A DNA stretch of 64,000 bases, from contig JAULSN010000015.1 of the NCBI GenBank assembly GCA_033439765.1, positions 466,084 through 530,083 on the forward strand, read 5' to 3'. Source of the stretch: Lasiosphaeria ovina. Its lineage: Eukaryota > Ascomycota > Sordariomycetes > Sordariales > Lasiosphaeriaceae. Numbering within the stretch: the first letter of the stretch is position 1; each line of letters opens with the position of its first letter. Shown here one piece after another: positions 47,837 to 58,199 of the stretch. Under the pieces are notes generated by a model. The model was given only the letters and a program-made list of their open reading frames with translations, had not been told where the DNA came from and ran no database searches. A program made the position numbers and the translations under genes.

Positions 47837-48192
47837 GGTGGAATGGAACGAAACGGCGGTCACTGTATTTCGCCAAATCTGCCATGATAATTGCCGTTGT
47901 ATCGCGTTCTGACGACGCATGCGGCTAAGAAGCAAATGCCTGTTGCTTTGTCGATGGGCGCTTTGGTAAATGATGCCACGCCCTATCCTTTGGATTCTGC
48001 GCGTTCTGGTGCAGTACTCGAATTCCCCCTCCAAAAGAAAAGGGAAAGGACATCAAAGACTCGACTCTTCGATTCGGCCAAGGCCTCCAGAGATTCCGAA
48101 CCGGAGGAGAGCCCAGAACAAGTCCCAAAGGCAGAGAACCACGAGTCTAAGTGGCCCAAAACTGGGACCACAGAATGGGCGCGACGGGGATA
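47837..48192. other. Spacer downstream of the Ulp1-like gene
   Basis: No gene visible. Contains the second copy of the 17-bp string GGCCCAAAACTGGGACC at about 48153-48169 that also occurs at 36345. Confidence 0.5.
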
Positions 48193-48700
48193 TTAATCGA
48201 ATTTATGATCAATTCTGCAGAGAGTATCGAGTTCGGAGATGGCGAATTCCTCTCGCGTCGTTGGTCTGCGAGTGCGTCGACGGGCCTGTCCATGAGCGCG
48301 AGCTTCGGCGGCAAGGACTTCTTGTTCGGGTGCTAGTTCCGCTGCTGGTGCTTGGAACCAGCCGTCACGCAAGTTGTCCGACCCGATGATACATGCCAGG
48401 TCGTAGCGGACCTCGTCTGGGATGAAGGACTCAAGGTATTGAATACTTGAGATAGTGCGGTAGAGATCGCGCACGTCGTCTGGCAGTTGATGCAGCGGCG
48501 TGTCGGACAGATGGACATAATGGACGGGCTTCCGGAAGAAAGTCAGGTCGCTAACTTTCTTGGTTGGCGAGGCGGACCGGCAGGTGGCGGAACTGGCTAG
48601 GATGGAACTCGCGGGAAGGGAGGGGACTGCTGACAATGGGCGTGATGACGTGCTTGTTGCCGTCCGAACGGCGACATCACCTGAAAATATGATGCAATAA
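48193..48700 (-). pseudogene. Fragment resembling the N-terminal part of a fungal PD-(D/E)XK nuclease-like protein
   Basis: The minus-strand frame is open from about 48700 to a stop at 48195-48193, but no ATG starts it in frame (the 147-codon piece from 48636 begins at TTG). Protein-like features are clear: SDLTFFRKPVHYVHLSDTPL, then LPDDVRDLYRTISS, YLESFIPDEVRYDLACIIGS and EEFAISELDTLCRI. These recall the region before the nuclease core in the large fungal PDDEXK_12-type family (names from memory; not checked). The nuclease core itself would lie downstream, where the frame ends and nothing similar follows. An upstream exon might supply a start through a TTTTCAG acceptor near 48687, but I could not find a matching donor. 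Confidence 0.45.
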
Positions 48701-49632
48701 AGGTGACTGTTGGGAAGGTGTTGTCTGCAAGTTACAGGACGCAGGAGCGCTTGCTAGCCGAGTAAAAGAAGGTGCGAAAGAGGGTGTGCGAGTGAGGGAC
48801 AGGGCTAGTGGTCTCTTTTTTTTTTGTGCCGCAGACACTAAGGCATGGGTCACGGAAGGAATTGACACAAAGTGCAACAGGACCCAAGGGCGACCCAGTG
48901 GCACGTTCAATGTCGGGCTAAACGAGAGGAGGGGCCGTGAGACAAACTCTGGCCGCGGCGGCGCTGGCGCTGAAAGCGGAGCCGGGTCCGCAACAGTAAA
49001 TTTTGGGCGAGCTTTAGAGATGTGAGACCTTCCATGTCCTCATAGCCCCCTCGTAGCACTTGCTTATGTACAACTGGGGGTCCGCAGAAATCTTCGACCA
49101 GCCCGCCAAGCGCTCGGATTCCGCAGGGAGAGTTCATTCTAGGGAGCTTTCATTCCAGTGGATTCTGTTACGGAGTCAAACTCCAGTCTCTACAGTCTGT
49201 GGCAGCCCGGGGACCCGCCCAATGAGAATCAGCATGGCGTGCTGCTTACGATTTCGATGATACTACGTCAGTGTCTATGTACAGCTTTAATTCGGTGAGC
49301 GTCCCGTGACCCGCTGTCTTCCACGCGGCTCCAAGTGCAAACAAACAATTGAAGGGAGTCGGGAGAAGGAGAGCGCGATTGAGCGAGATATGAACAGTCC
49401 GCAGGTAAGCCCAGAACCCCCCCCCCCCCCCCTTCCCCCCCAGGGCAAGCTACGTTAACTAATACATTTGTTGGCACGGTTGGCCATACGGCGATGGATG
49501 GGAGGAGATAGAGTAGATAGGGTAGATATGGTCATACACCATCAAAGGCTGCTGCTGCATATCGGCGGAGAGCGGCGTAGCGTAATGAGTGGGCTGATAT
49601 CCGATATGCGGAAGTTGAACCGGTCCGAATCC
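48701..49632. other. Gene-free stretch with poly(C) tract
   Basis: No convincing gene. A run of 16 C at 49417-49432, then TT and more C, is the main feature. Short open frames on both strands lack domains. Confidence 0.5.
49417..49441. repeat. Poly(C) tract
   Basis: Sixteen C, two T and seven more C. Such runs are prone to length change and sequencing error. Confidence 0.9.
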
Positions 49633-50596
49633 CTAGTGTGTCGTCACATGCTGACCGGCTTTCGGGCCGCCGCAAGGATTGGCTCCGCCATTCTGGGCAG
49701 TTGACTGTCGTTTCTTATGTGCCTTCCGTTTAACCTCCCTGCGTGTCTTCCACTCTTTTCGGATTTCCTTGAACTCTGGAAGACGAAGATATTAGCAGTG
49801 GGATATAAATAGATGATGTATCATGAGGATGGCGTTGAACGATCCCGGGAGATTGGTTGACGCAAACCACCAGCAGAACTTCAAAGTTTACACTAACAAG
49901 AAAAATGGATGATAGACCGTGTCGAGCAGCGATCATGTCCTACCTTCAGATTTCCGCTTTGCCCCATGAGCCTGATTAGCCACATGGGCGTTGAGATGGT
50001 TCAAAGTCCCGTATGCATTCTCGCATCCGGCCCATCCACATTTATATATGCGCTCAATCTCTTCGTATTTCCTCCTGGGTCTCTTAGGTCTCTTAGGTAC
50101 TTCGACGGCTGAATCAATCTAGATAGTCACAATAGAATCAGTACTGGCAACTACGACTCCCACCTTGCGCCAATCCCTATAATGCGAGGCAAGGACGAGA
50201 CGGCCGCCGAGTCTCGTTAGCAGAACCCGGATCTGCCCACTCGAGACTATTACCATCGAGGTTTTCCACGACCCTCGTTTTCTTTGCCTTGCTCTACCTT
50301 CACCGAGTATCCTTTTGGAGTCCAAACTGCAGAAGGGAAGCAGGTAAAAAAAGAAAGCTTACCCAGCTATAAGTGATGTTTACAGGTGCAGCATCGGACT
50401 GGGCATAGCCCGCCCCCTCTTCTTGAGAAGTGCATGAGAAAGAAGTGGGTGAGACTCCCGGAGGCTGATAAGCGTATGGCGAGTATTGTTCCCAAGTATG
50501 CGTTGGCTCTCTACATAAATCGAAAGTCAGTACACGCCTTATCTCCGGGCTGGTAGCGACCATCTTGACGTACTGATCTGGGGTCGTTGCTGCCGA
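49633..50596 (-). CDS. CON7-like C2H2 zinc-finger transcription factor, 5' part not found
   Basis: The gene is rebuilt on the minus strand from four exons: (to) 50574, 50510-50363, 50118-49944 and 49775-49633, with canonical introns (GTACGT…TAG, GTAAGC…TAG, GTAGGA…CAG) that keep frame throughout. It encodes RGYSSAATTPD, then a C2H2 finger (YKCGWAGCENAYGTLNHLNA with His pair following; C-x4-C-x12-H-x5-H), a basic stretch before it (VPKRPKRPRRKYEEIERI), and FKEIRKEWKTRREVKRKAHK after it. This arrangement matches CON7, a regulator of morphogenesis and conidiation genes in Magnaporthe and relatives. The long N-terminus of CON7 is missing: the frame meets a TAA about 20 nt upstream of HLRGY, and the tail after the finger is short (about 45 residues). 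The first intron is 63 nt and could be read through, which would allow a start at 50563. Probably a truncated paralogue or pseudogene. Confidence 0.68.
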
Positions 50597-51011
50597 GGAA
50601 TATCCTCGTAAATGAGGTTGCTTTATATTTTAGAAGCTAGTTGATGGGATATTCGTGGACACGCATGCCCAGCGCAGATGCCCCTGCAAGCTGCCCCGCC
50701 CGCAGCCACGTGAAAGCCCATGCAAGAACTAGGAGGAATTTGCCGAGGCTGCAGAGACAAAGCACGAGCCTCCACCGTCGCGCCATCTTTGGCAAGTCCC
50801 CGCCATAACTAAAGAATAAGGATAAGAGATACGCCGGTCTTTTGGTACCCCGCAACGTCCACACCGTTTTCCTTTAAGAGCCCCGCCACCCCGCCAGAAA
50901 TCCTCAAAAAGCTAATTACTACTAATCGGACATTGCATAACATTACGGTGAGACCCAGACAATGCCAGTCGACGGCCTGGTTGGCATTTTAGTATTGACT
51001 AGTATTCTCAG
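50597..51011. other. Region upstream of the CON7-like gene and small coiled-coil gene
   Basis: The missing 5' part of the CON7-like gene should lie here on the minus strand but nothing similar is visible. A GC-rich segment (about 50670-50720) resembles sequence near 53710-53770. Confidence 0.4.
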
Positions 51012-51332
51012 ATGTCAAACAAAATAACAGATGCTCGCATCGAAGAACTAGAGAGGCTGAAGAAGCTCAAGGAGGATCTGAAGGAAAAAATCCAATCAGA
51101 GCAGGACGCCATACAAGCTCTACTCGATTTGATGGACGAAGATGCCCAAGCGCTTGTTTCCTCGTCATCGAAGGCTGCAAAGGATGCTCGGGGCAAAGAG
51201 TCGAGCACTCTCAGTCACCAAGAACTTGTTGATACCTATGAAATTACAATCGAGCGCCTGGAAGAGGAATTCTCCAAGGTTGAGCAGGAGTTGAAAGGAC
51301 TTGAAGAGCTAATGAAGTCAGAGTCTTCGTAG
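51012..51332 (+). CDS. Small coiled-coil protein, 106 aa, unknown function
   Basis: A single uninterrupted frame of 106 codons with strong heptad character at residues 7-45 (ARIEELERLKKLKEDLKEKI) and 70-100 (LVDTYEITIERLEEEFSKVE), charged and without Cys or Trp. The composition (Glu/Lys/Leu) is unlike the chance frames nearby. The sequence before the ATG (TTGACTAGTATTCTCAG) looks like an intron end, so an upstream exon is possible. It converges on the APH-type gene, with stop codons 6 bp apart. No family recognised. Confidence 0.6.
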   Translation: MSNKITDARIEELERLKKLKEDLKEKIQSEQDAIQALLDLMDEDAQALVSSSSKAAKDARGKESSTLSHQELVDTYEITIERLEEEFSKVEQELKGLEELMKSESS

Positions 51333-51338
51333 TTTATG

Positions 51339-52934
51339 CTACCGCCAGCGCGGGAAATGAGATTGGAGAATGTGTTTTCCAATAAAGTATGAGGTTCCTG
51401 CGGCGAGGATTACTACTCCTCCCCAAGTGATATTCGGGAATGCGGGGACAAGAGATACGAATCGCTTAATAATGGCGAGTAGCGACTCAAAATCTCCTCT
51501 GCGATTAGCAGCTGCTGCTTTGTCGGTTCCGTTCTTTAGTCCGTCCAACGCGGCCTTGTAGGCCCTGCCCTCGTCAAGCTTCGCCGTGATCAAAGCTCGA
51601 TGGGCCGGATCTTCCATAAACGCTTTGACTCTCGCATCCAGGCCCTCCTTGCTCTGTCCGCGGTACCACTTCCAGTTGATGTAGCGATGGGCAAACCAGT
51701 CCATGTCAGTCCAATTCTCGAGCGCATTAGCGACAAGGAAGCCACTATCGTTCTTAGCTACCGTCCACTCGTCGGCGAGCAGCGGTTGCCCATACATATC
51801 AAGTTCCCGAGTTCGTACAAGATCTAACAAGCGGTGAAATCGCTTTAGATAATCTTGGTATACAAAGTTGTAGGCGAGTTTGGTTGTATCAGGGACTCCG
51901 AGCCACAGTGGAGGAATGAAGAATTGTCGGGGCACTACGCGGCTCCACTCCCAGTCGAGGACGGAAATAATCGTCATATCTTCGTTCACAATCAGGTTGA
52001 ATGGCTCTAGGTCGCCATGAACCATAACAAAAGGGCCCTGATCGAGAAGTGGATTTACCCATTTCTGGGCATACTGGCGGAAGAGATGGAGATGGTATAG
52101 AGTATTGCCGCCTACGTCCTCTTCAAGAACACTGCCCCGGCCTCGGGCAAAAGCGTTGTCCGAAATGTCTAGCAGCATCGCCACGTATTTGTTGGCCGAT
52201 GTGAGACGGCTATCCGGGTCGTAGTATGAGGCTTGGATGCTGGAGGGCTGCAAACCCTCCAGCTCCTGCATATTGATGTCCAGAGATATTGTCTTCTTGT
52301 TCACTTGGATCCCGTCTGGTCCACAGTCCAAGCATCCGATCGAGGGGAATTCGAGCCTCCTAAGCTGTATATAGATGTCGGCTAGCGAGGTGTACAGGTT
52401 GGCTTGCTGCCGCTCGGGGAGGTTTTTTAGCTTGCTGAGATCGAGCTTCTGGCCCTTGACGAACTCCAAGATAAGGAACGACGATAACGGCTCGGGGCCA
52501 TCGCTCGCCGCGTACGCTATCAGTCGAGGGATTGGGATAGTTGTTCTTGAGGTGATAACTCTACGTATGAACTTATGGTTAGTGTTTGGATCAGTCGAAC
52601 GGTGGACGCCTAAAAAGTATGGGAAAAGCATTTACTGCATCGCCGCGACCTCGCTTTCAAGTTTTCTCCTCCCACCAAATGCTAAACACGGCGCCAGAGG
52701 CACGCGCACGACCCATTTCACGCCGTCGGGAAACTGCACAAAGTAGCAGATGTTGTAACTGCCGCGCTTGGGCTTGTCGAAGAAATCGCAGGGCGCCGCA
52801 TTGCGGTAGGACGACGCGAGTGTTAGGACTTGGTGCTCTGGGATGGACGCAATGAACTGGTCGCGCTCGCGGTGAACTCGAGACTGGACAATCCGGTCCT
52901 TCAGTTGTTGGGGACCGCGGGGCGCGGACATCAT
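51339..52934 (-). CDS. Aminoglycoside phosphotransferase (APH)-type kinase with C-terminal membrane segment
   Basis: Minus strand, exons 52934-52636 and 52560-51339, intron 75 nt (GTAAAT donor, TACGTAG acceptor), about 506 residues. The fold is that of the APH/choline-kinase superfamily: an N-lobe with WVVRVP (about 74-79), ILEFVKGQKL (about 130-139), the catalytic loop VHGDLEPFN (about 280-288, Asp283 and Asn288) and the metal-binding DWE (Asp302 to Glu304). The C-terminal part is helical and ends with a hydrophobic segment (ITWGGVVILAAGTSYFIG) likely to anchor the protein in a membrane. Fungi carry many such phosphotransferase-like genes of unknown substrate. All key kinase residues are present, so it is probably active. 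Start at 52934 is the first of two adjacent ATGs. Confidence 0.83.
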
Positions 52935-53225
52935 CTGGCTCCAGCTTTGACCGACGCGTGGTGCAGTGGCGAGGCGTCCCCAAGCGCCGAAATTTTCCGC
53001 AAGGAATGCTCATTCACGTGCTCCCGCTCCCCCACTCACCACCACCGCAAACATCGCACGGACGTCACACACCCTCCTCTTAATGTCAGCGCCGTTGTCC
53101 TGACGCACGACGCCCGTGAAATCCATTTAGGGAACAGACTTGGCCACCTGCTACCGTCTTGAATCCGTTGAAACCAGGCGCCGCCTTCCCCTTGACCCGC
53201 GGTCGCAATGATCGCCACTGTCTGA
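52935..53225. other. Upstream region of the APH-type gene
   Basis: Presumed promoter of the minus-strand gene; no specific sites assigned. Confidence 0.4.
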
Positions 53226-53400
53226 GTGGATTTGGAAGTCGATCTGGAGGCCAAGCATATTCAGTACGGCCAGACATCAATTCCACTGGCCTGCCAGAAC
53301 GGATCAGCTGTGTTAGAGCTGCTTCTGGACACCGGCAAAGTCGATGTCTGGATACCACTCTCGTGGGCTGCCGAAACGGGGCATAGGGCTGTGACCAATG
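53226..53400 (+). pseudogene. Ankyrin-repeat relic
   Basis: The plus-strand frame contains NGSAVLELLLDTGKVDV then IPLSWAAETGHRAV, which match the consensus of fungal ankyrin repeats (LLLDTGKVDV… PLSWAAE.GH.AVV) with a shortened loop between. Outside this stretch the similarity vanishes. It is probably the last trace of a NACHT/HET-ankyrin type gene. Confidence 0.5.
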
Positions 53401-54656
53401 TAACCGCCAGACTGACTGGCGCACGCGGGCCGCTTTGCAGGAGCCAGAGAACCCACACCCCGCAACTTTCCCGCACATGCGCATCATCGATCGCGCCAGT
53501 ACAGTACGCTGTCAGCGGGCGCCAGGGGCACCCAAGTCCGAAAAAGAGGGGTAAAAAGCCTCATTAATTGGAACTTTGTTGAAAAAAGAAAGAAGCAATA
53601 AGAACAACGATCAGAAGAATTAGATTGAATACGAGATTCTTATTTTTTCCGTTATGTTTTCTATCAATTCTGGCGTGTGCGAATAAACGGCAAACACGCC
53701 CGCTAGCACACGCATGGCCCAGTGCCCTTGCAAGCGGTCCCGCCCGCAGTAGCCACCGCGCAGGCGGTGGAAGCCCCTGCGTGAGAGGAGCGGAGGGGGT
53801 TGGTGCCTGTAGCATGATATGTTGTGGATCTGCTGCTTGAGTTTTAGGCGGGGACTTTGGCGGTGTTCTTGAATGGCAGGCGTGATAAAGTGGGACTGTT
53901 TTTCTGGATTGATGAATCCTTGTGGGAGTCTTGTGCTTATATCGGAGTCCAGGATGGAAGGAACCAACCCTCGAGGGTGTTTTGGAGCGATGGGGAGCAC
54001 CATAAGTTGGGTGGGAATCTTTGTGTCTGTTTATCTATCCGTTTTGGATAAGAAAAGCAAGAAGTAAGGGAAAGCGGGCAAAGGCAAAGGCTCAATATGG
54101 GGTTTGGTATGTCATGTCCTGTTATGTGTTGGTTGGATATACCCCAGGAAGGAAGAAAAAAACTATGATGCATCGTAAGGAGCGTCTCTTTTCTCCAACT
54201 GCGTTGGTTTGGGGATCGTTTGGACGAGTATGGCGTTTATGGAGGTGGCATGGATGGATGGAAATGCATTTGGTCAGAGGGACTGTAAGGGGAGTTAGGT
54301 AATAATTGAAGCATTTGGGAAGTCTGACTCTTTTGATGTTTTTCCTTCTTTTCTTTGTCCTCATTCCGTTTCTGCGACTACATTCATCAACAACCCTTGG
54401 CTTTTGGACGAATGGGATGCTGTTTTCTAACGCTGTGCTGGTCTTGCAGCCCCGCAGGTCTCGCTGATTGGCTTGGTGGGCGTCAGGCATCTGAAGCCGT
54501 CTTGTGGTTGGGCAGTCCACCTCGGCTGCCTTGCGTCGACACCTTCGTCAAAGGCAACCGCGACATAAATAGCTCATATTTCGAGACTCACCGACCAACA
54601 GGCCCCACGGAATCTCTCAATCCTCTCTATTCAACCGCATCATATTAGAAGCCACC
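53401..54656. other. Gene-free stretch and HET gene promoter
   Basis: No gene seen. A TATA-like CATAAATAG at about 54564 lies about 90 bp before the HET-domain gene start, followed by a C/T-rich leader. G/T-rich sequence occupies 53840-54300. Confidence 0.5.
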
Positions 54657-56321
54657 ATGAGATTAATTGATACAGAGACACTCGAGCTGGTCGAGTTCTT
54701 TGACTCCTCCATACCGCCATACGCCATCCTCTCGCACACATGGGAGACGGCCGAGGTCACCTTCCAGGACATGACCTCCACACCACGACCGACGGCAAAG
54801 GCAGGGTACGGCAAAATAGTCAAGACCTGCCTGCTTGCGCGCATCATGGGATTCAAGCATGCCTGGATCGATACGTGCTGCATTGACAAGTCCAGCAGCG
54901 CTGAGCTGACCGAGTCCATCAACTCCATGTTTGCATGGTACCGTCAGTCCCTGATCTGCTTCGTCTATCTATCCGACTACTCTCTGCCACATTCTGGGCC
55001 ACTAGGATCAAGTCGCTGGTTCAGCCGAGGCTGGACTCTCCAGGAGCTGCTGGCGCCGGGCAAGGTCGAATTTTACGACAAACACTGGAATTTAGTCGGC
55101 ACGAAACTCGACATGTGTGACGACTTGGTGAGAATAACCTCGATCCCAGCTGAGGTCATCAAAGGCATCGAGCCGTTGGACGAGTTCTCGGTTGCCCAAC
55201 GAATGTCCTGGGCCGCTAGGAGACAAACGACACGACTCGAAGACAGGGCATACAGCCTGCTGGGCGTCTTCGATATCCACATGCCTCTCATCTACGGCGA
55301 AGGCGTCCAAGCCTTTCGACGCCTGCAGGAGGAGATCATCAAGCGCGTTTTCGACATGAGCATCTTCTCGTGGGAGCCCGATGACAATCTCGACGGCGTC
55401 TGCTCTCCGCTGGCCACCTCCCCAGATGCGTTCCGCGACAACCGTATCCAGCATAGGAGCGACGGGTCTGAGATGCCCTTCTCCATGTCAAACAAAGGCA
55501 TCCAGTTTTCCCGGATCTCCTTGTGGCTATGCGAGTCGCAGGGCCAAACAGGCCCGCCCACCACAAAATACCTGCTCTATGTCGGCTGGAACGCGCAGGA
55601 TGGCAAGTTCGTCTGCATTACCCTTCGCAAGGTTGGGTTCGCGACCCTCTTCCGCGAGTCACTGCCCGCCACGGTCAGGATCAGCGACGAAGAATTTAGG
55701 ACGAAGATCGATGTGACGCGTCCCCACAGCTTCTTCCTCGCCGACACCGCTAGCGGGCTGCCTACATCGGTCCCGGCGCTGCTGCGGTCAGACCACCAGA
55801 TGCCCGGCGTTATGCAGATTCTCCAGAACAACTACTTTAAAGTCGACTGGTCGTGGACCATCCCGAGGGCGGCATACGACCACGCAACCCAACTCTACTT
55901 TCTGCCGCCAGGGTTTGCCTTTTTCGCGTCGCTGTTCTGGGCGCGACTGGGCTCTGTCACCGTCAAGATTGGCGTGTTAGTGCCGTCGCCGTCGAACGCT
56001 CCGGAATGGAAGCGGGCGGTGCTGTTCGACGCAGCCTCGCCGCAGGGGGTGCAGTTGTGGGTGCTGCTGGGCCGTAACCCCGACCAGCCGATGGTTTGGG
56101 AAGAGGTCGAGCTGATCTTGGGCAGGGGCAAGTTGAGCAGCTTTTTAGACATACGCCCCGCGAACAGGATCCTACTCAGAGTGGAGGGCTGTATGAGGGA
56201 GGAAAATGTTATGGTCGAGGATGAGGCCGTGCCGCTGCCCAGTTTAGAACTCAAGGTTCACCATGCTGAGCCAACCCTGGAGCAGATAATACTCCAGCAT
56301 GACTTACCTACATTATGGTAG
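54657..56321 (+). CDS. HET-domain (heterokaryon incompatibility-type) protein
   Basis: A single exon of 554 codons with an intact frame; ATG in good context (GCCACCATGA). The HET domain fills the N-terminus: MRLIDTETLELVEF start, YAILSHTWE (22-30), AWIDTCCIDK (69-78), a helix with SMFAWYRQS, then SRWFSRGWTLQELLAP (119-134). The segment AYSLLGVFDIHMPLIYGEG (about 216-236) completes the HET-D/E-like N-terminal unit. HET domains act as death effectors in vegetative incompatibility and fungal immunity, often triggered by NACHT or other sensor domains. Here the C-terminal 300 residues hold no NACHT, WD40 or ankyrin repeats that I recognise; they include aromatic-rich beta-like segments (YLLYVGWNAQDGKFVCITLR). 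The gene shows no RIP-type damage, although RIP-damaged DNA begins about 2 kb downstream. Confidence 0.92.
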   Translation: MRLIDTETLELVEFFDSSIPPYAILSHTWETAEVTFQDMTSTPRPTAKAGYGKIVKTCLLARIMGFKHAWIDTCCIDKSSSAELTESINSMFAWYRQSLICFVYLSDYSLPHSGPLGSSRWFSRGWTLQELLAPGKVEFYDKHWNLVGTKLDMCDDLVRITSIPAEVIKGIEPLDEFSVAQRMSWAARRQTTRLEDRAYSLLGVFDIHMPLIYGEGVQAFRRLQEEIIKRVFDMSIFSWEPDDNLDGVCSPLATSPDAFRDNRIQHRSDGSEMPFSMSNKGIQFSRISLWLCESQGQTGPPTTKYLLYVGWNAQDGKFVCITLRKVGFATLFRESLPATVRISDEEFRTKIDVTRPHSFFLADTASGLPTSVPALLRSDHQMPGVMQILQNNYFKVDWSWTIPRAAYDHATQLYFLPPGFAFFASLFWARLGSVTVKIGVLVPSPSNAPEWKRAVLFDAASPQGVQLWVLLGRNPDQPMVWEEVELILGRGKLSSFLDIRPANRILLRVEGCMREENVMVEDEAVPLPSLELKVHHAEPTLEQIILQHDLPTLW

Positions 56322-58199
56322 CAGCAGGATCGGCACCTGTGGCGGCTCAATACCGCTGTTCTCTAACCGGTACCGCCAAATAGTGGCAAGGTCTGGGACA
56401 ACAGGCTACCGAGCTTCTTCTGCTCCGCGTGGAGGGGCCGAAGCGACCTTTGGAATATGTGCTTGGCCAGGGTCTTGCCCTTGGCCCACAATAGCCGGCT
56501 GTAATGGCTGGCGTTGCTGGAGTAAATGTTGAGCGCCGTTGGACAGGCTGCTTCGCGGCTGGCGTGGCAAACTTTCAAGAGCCTTCGCCGTCACCGCTTA
56601 ACGAAATGTTTATCATCATAGTTGGAGGAGCACCCCCCTTCCTCACCCTCTTCTCTTCACTACAATGACTGATCACCCGACTCAACAGCCAACCACTTGA
56701 TTCGTGCGCTACAAGGAACACTACCTCTCTCCGCGCCAGCCTCAACCGCCCTGCCTTGCCCCGCGCCGCCCTCCGTCCACCAAATCCTCAACACCGACAC
56801 TTGAAGGTTGCGCACCGCGCATCGCGCAAGGGGCCCCGTCGCGACCTGCTCCACAGCGTACAGCAACGACTCGAGAAGTTCTCCAATCCTCCCTTCGAAC
56901 AGCGCAACCTTACCGCTTATCGAACATTCGCCGCCGATCCGACAACATTCGGACCTCTTCCTCAGTCCAGTGAAGAACTCTTATGAAAAGCGCCATACAA
57001 AGCCCTTCCAGCCACTAGGGGAAATTATCCTTTGAACCAGCGCACGCCGCGGCTATCGTGGACTTTTCCCAGACTCTCTAGGATAACAGATACATAATTT
57101 CCAGGCTCGTCAAGCATCATCTAACGCTAGTCCTACTTGCTGCTGCGCCGCCCGAGAATAGATCGTCTGCGACCATAGCCGAAGGCCGCATGGGCTGCTG
57201 GTGACGGAGACGACGGTCCTCGCCGGAGCCGGCTTCAAAATCCTCCCGCGCCGCCAGCTCCGTCCTCCCGCCAGCGCCTTCAACGTCTTCCCGTACCCCG
57301 TGCTTGTCATCGGCGTGGCCGTTGTCGACTTCAGCCTGCACCGCGCCTGCTGTCGTGGTATCGTCATCATAGAGGGTCATTGCTGCGCCTTCACTGCAGA
57401 CGACGACGTAGAGGCCGAGATGGGCCACGTATAGGGTTCCGCGGGCTTTTGGAGGCTGACTTTGGGCGCATATTGTCGCCTTCGCTTGTTGTTACTGTCT
57501 GCTTAAGGAGTATTTTCAAGCGCCGCCAGGAAACTTAGTCAACCTCAGCGGTGCAGGAAGTGCCTGCCTTACGAGTTCGAGCGGCCGATCCGTCGTCGTT
57601 GAGCGGTATGACCGATTAGTCGTAGTCGCGGTACCTGCTCGTACCGGCCGCGATCGCCGGTCCGCTCGGGCTAGTTCTGTTTGTCAAGATAGTGTCGACG
57701 GGACCGCGGCTTGTGCTGTCGGACTTGTATGTTTAGGGGCATACCGGCTAATCCGACAATGTGGTTCTGCGTGCCGGGATGATTCATTACGCGCCTTGAG
57801 CGAACTTGTACCGGATGTAGCTCGTCGTAGCTGCCCTTGGTAGAGGAGGGACCTGAGAATAGTAGCCGCCTTAGCGAGAGGATGTGCTCCTATATACCCC
57901 ACGCCCTTTTTGACGAGCGGGTGCTCGCTCACTATGATGGTGTTTACGGCGCCCCAGGTACTACGTTCCTAGCTAGGTGGGTGTGTAACCTTTTGCGCGT
58001 ATATTGTTCAGGGCTTTTGCTGGTTAGGGCAGCTCCTCTTCGGCATCCTTCTGCGTCTCCGTCCGTGTCGACTCCATTTGTAGCGGCGCTGAATGGAGAT
58101 GAGCGATACTAGAGTAGTACCTACGGGTTTTAGGAGTCTCCGCGATGTTGTTTTAGTACCCTATTTGCGCTCCTTCTACCTCTTAGCGGGCCGCTTAGT
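56322..58199. other. Transition into degraded repeat DNA
   Basis: The HET gene 3' flank passes into GC/AT-mixed sequence with many short open frames and no recognisable gene. On the minus strand between about 57.5 and 58.2 kb, long stretches are interrupted only by TAA/TAG, which may be the tail of the BTB pseudogene or another decayed gene. Confidence 0.45.

Noticed and set aside
47970..48389. Plus-strand open frame downstream of the Ulp1-like gene
   Set aside because: Antisense to the better-supported nuclease-like fragment and basic, repetitive composition.
56704..56986. Overlapping plus-strand open frames after the HET gene
   Set aside because: Three frames are open at once over the same DNA, which signals chance rather than coding.
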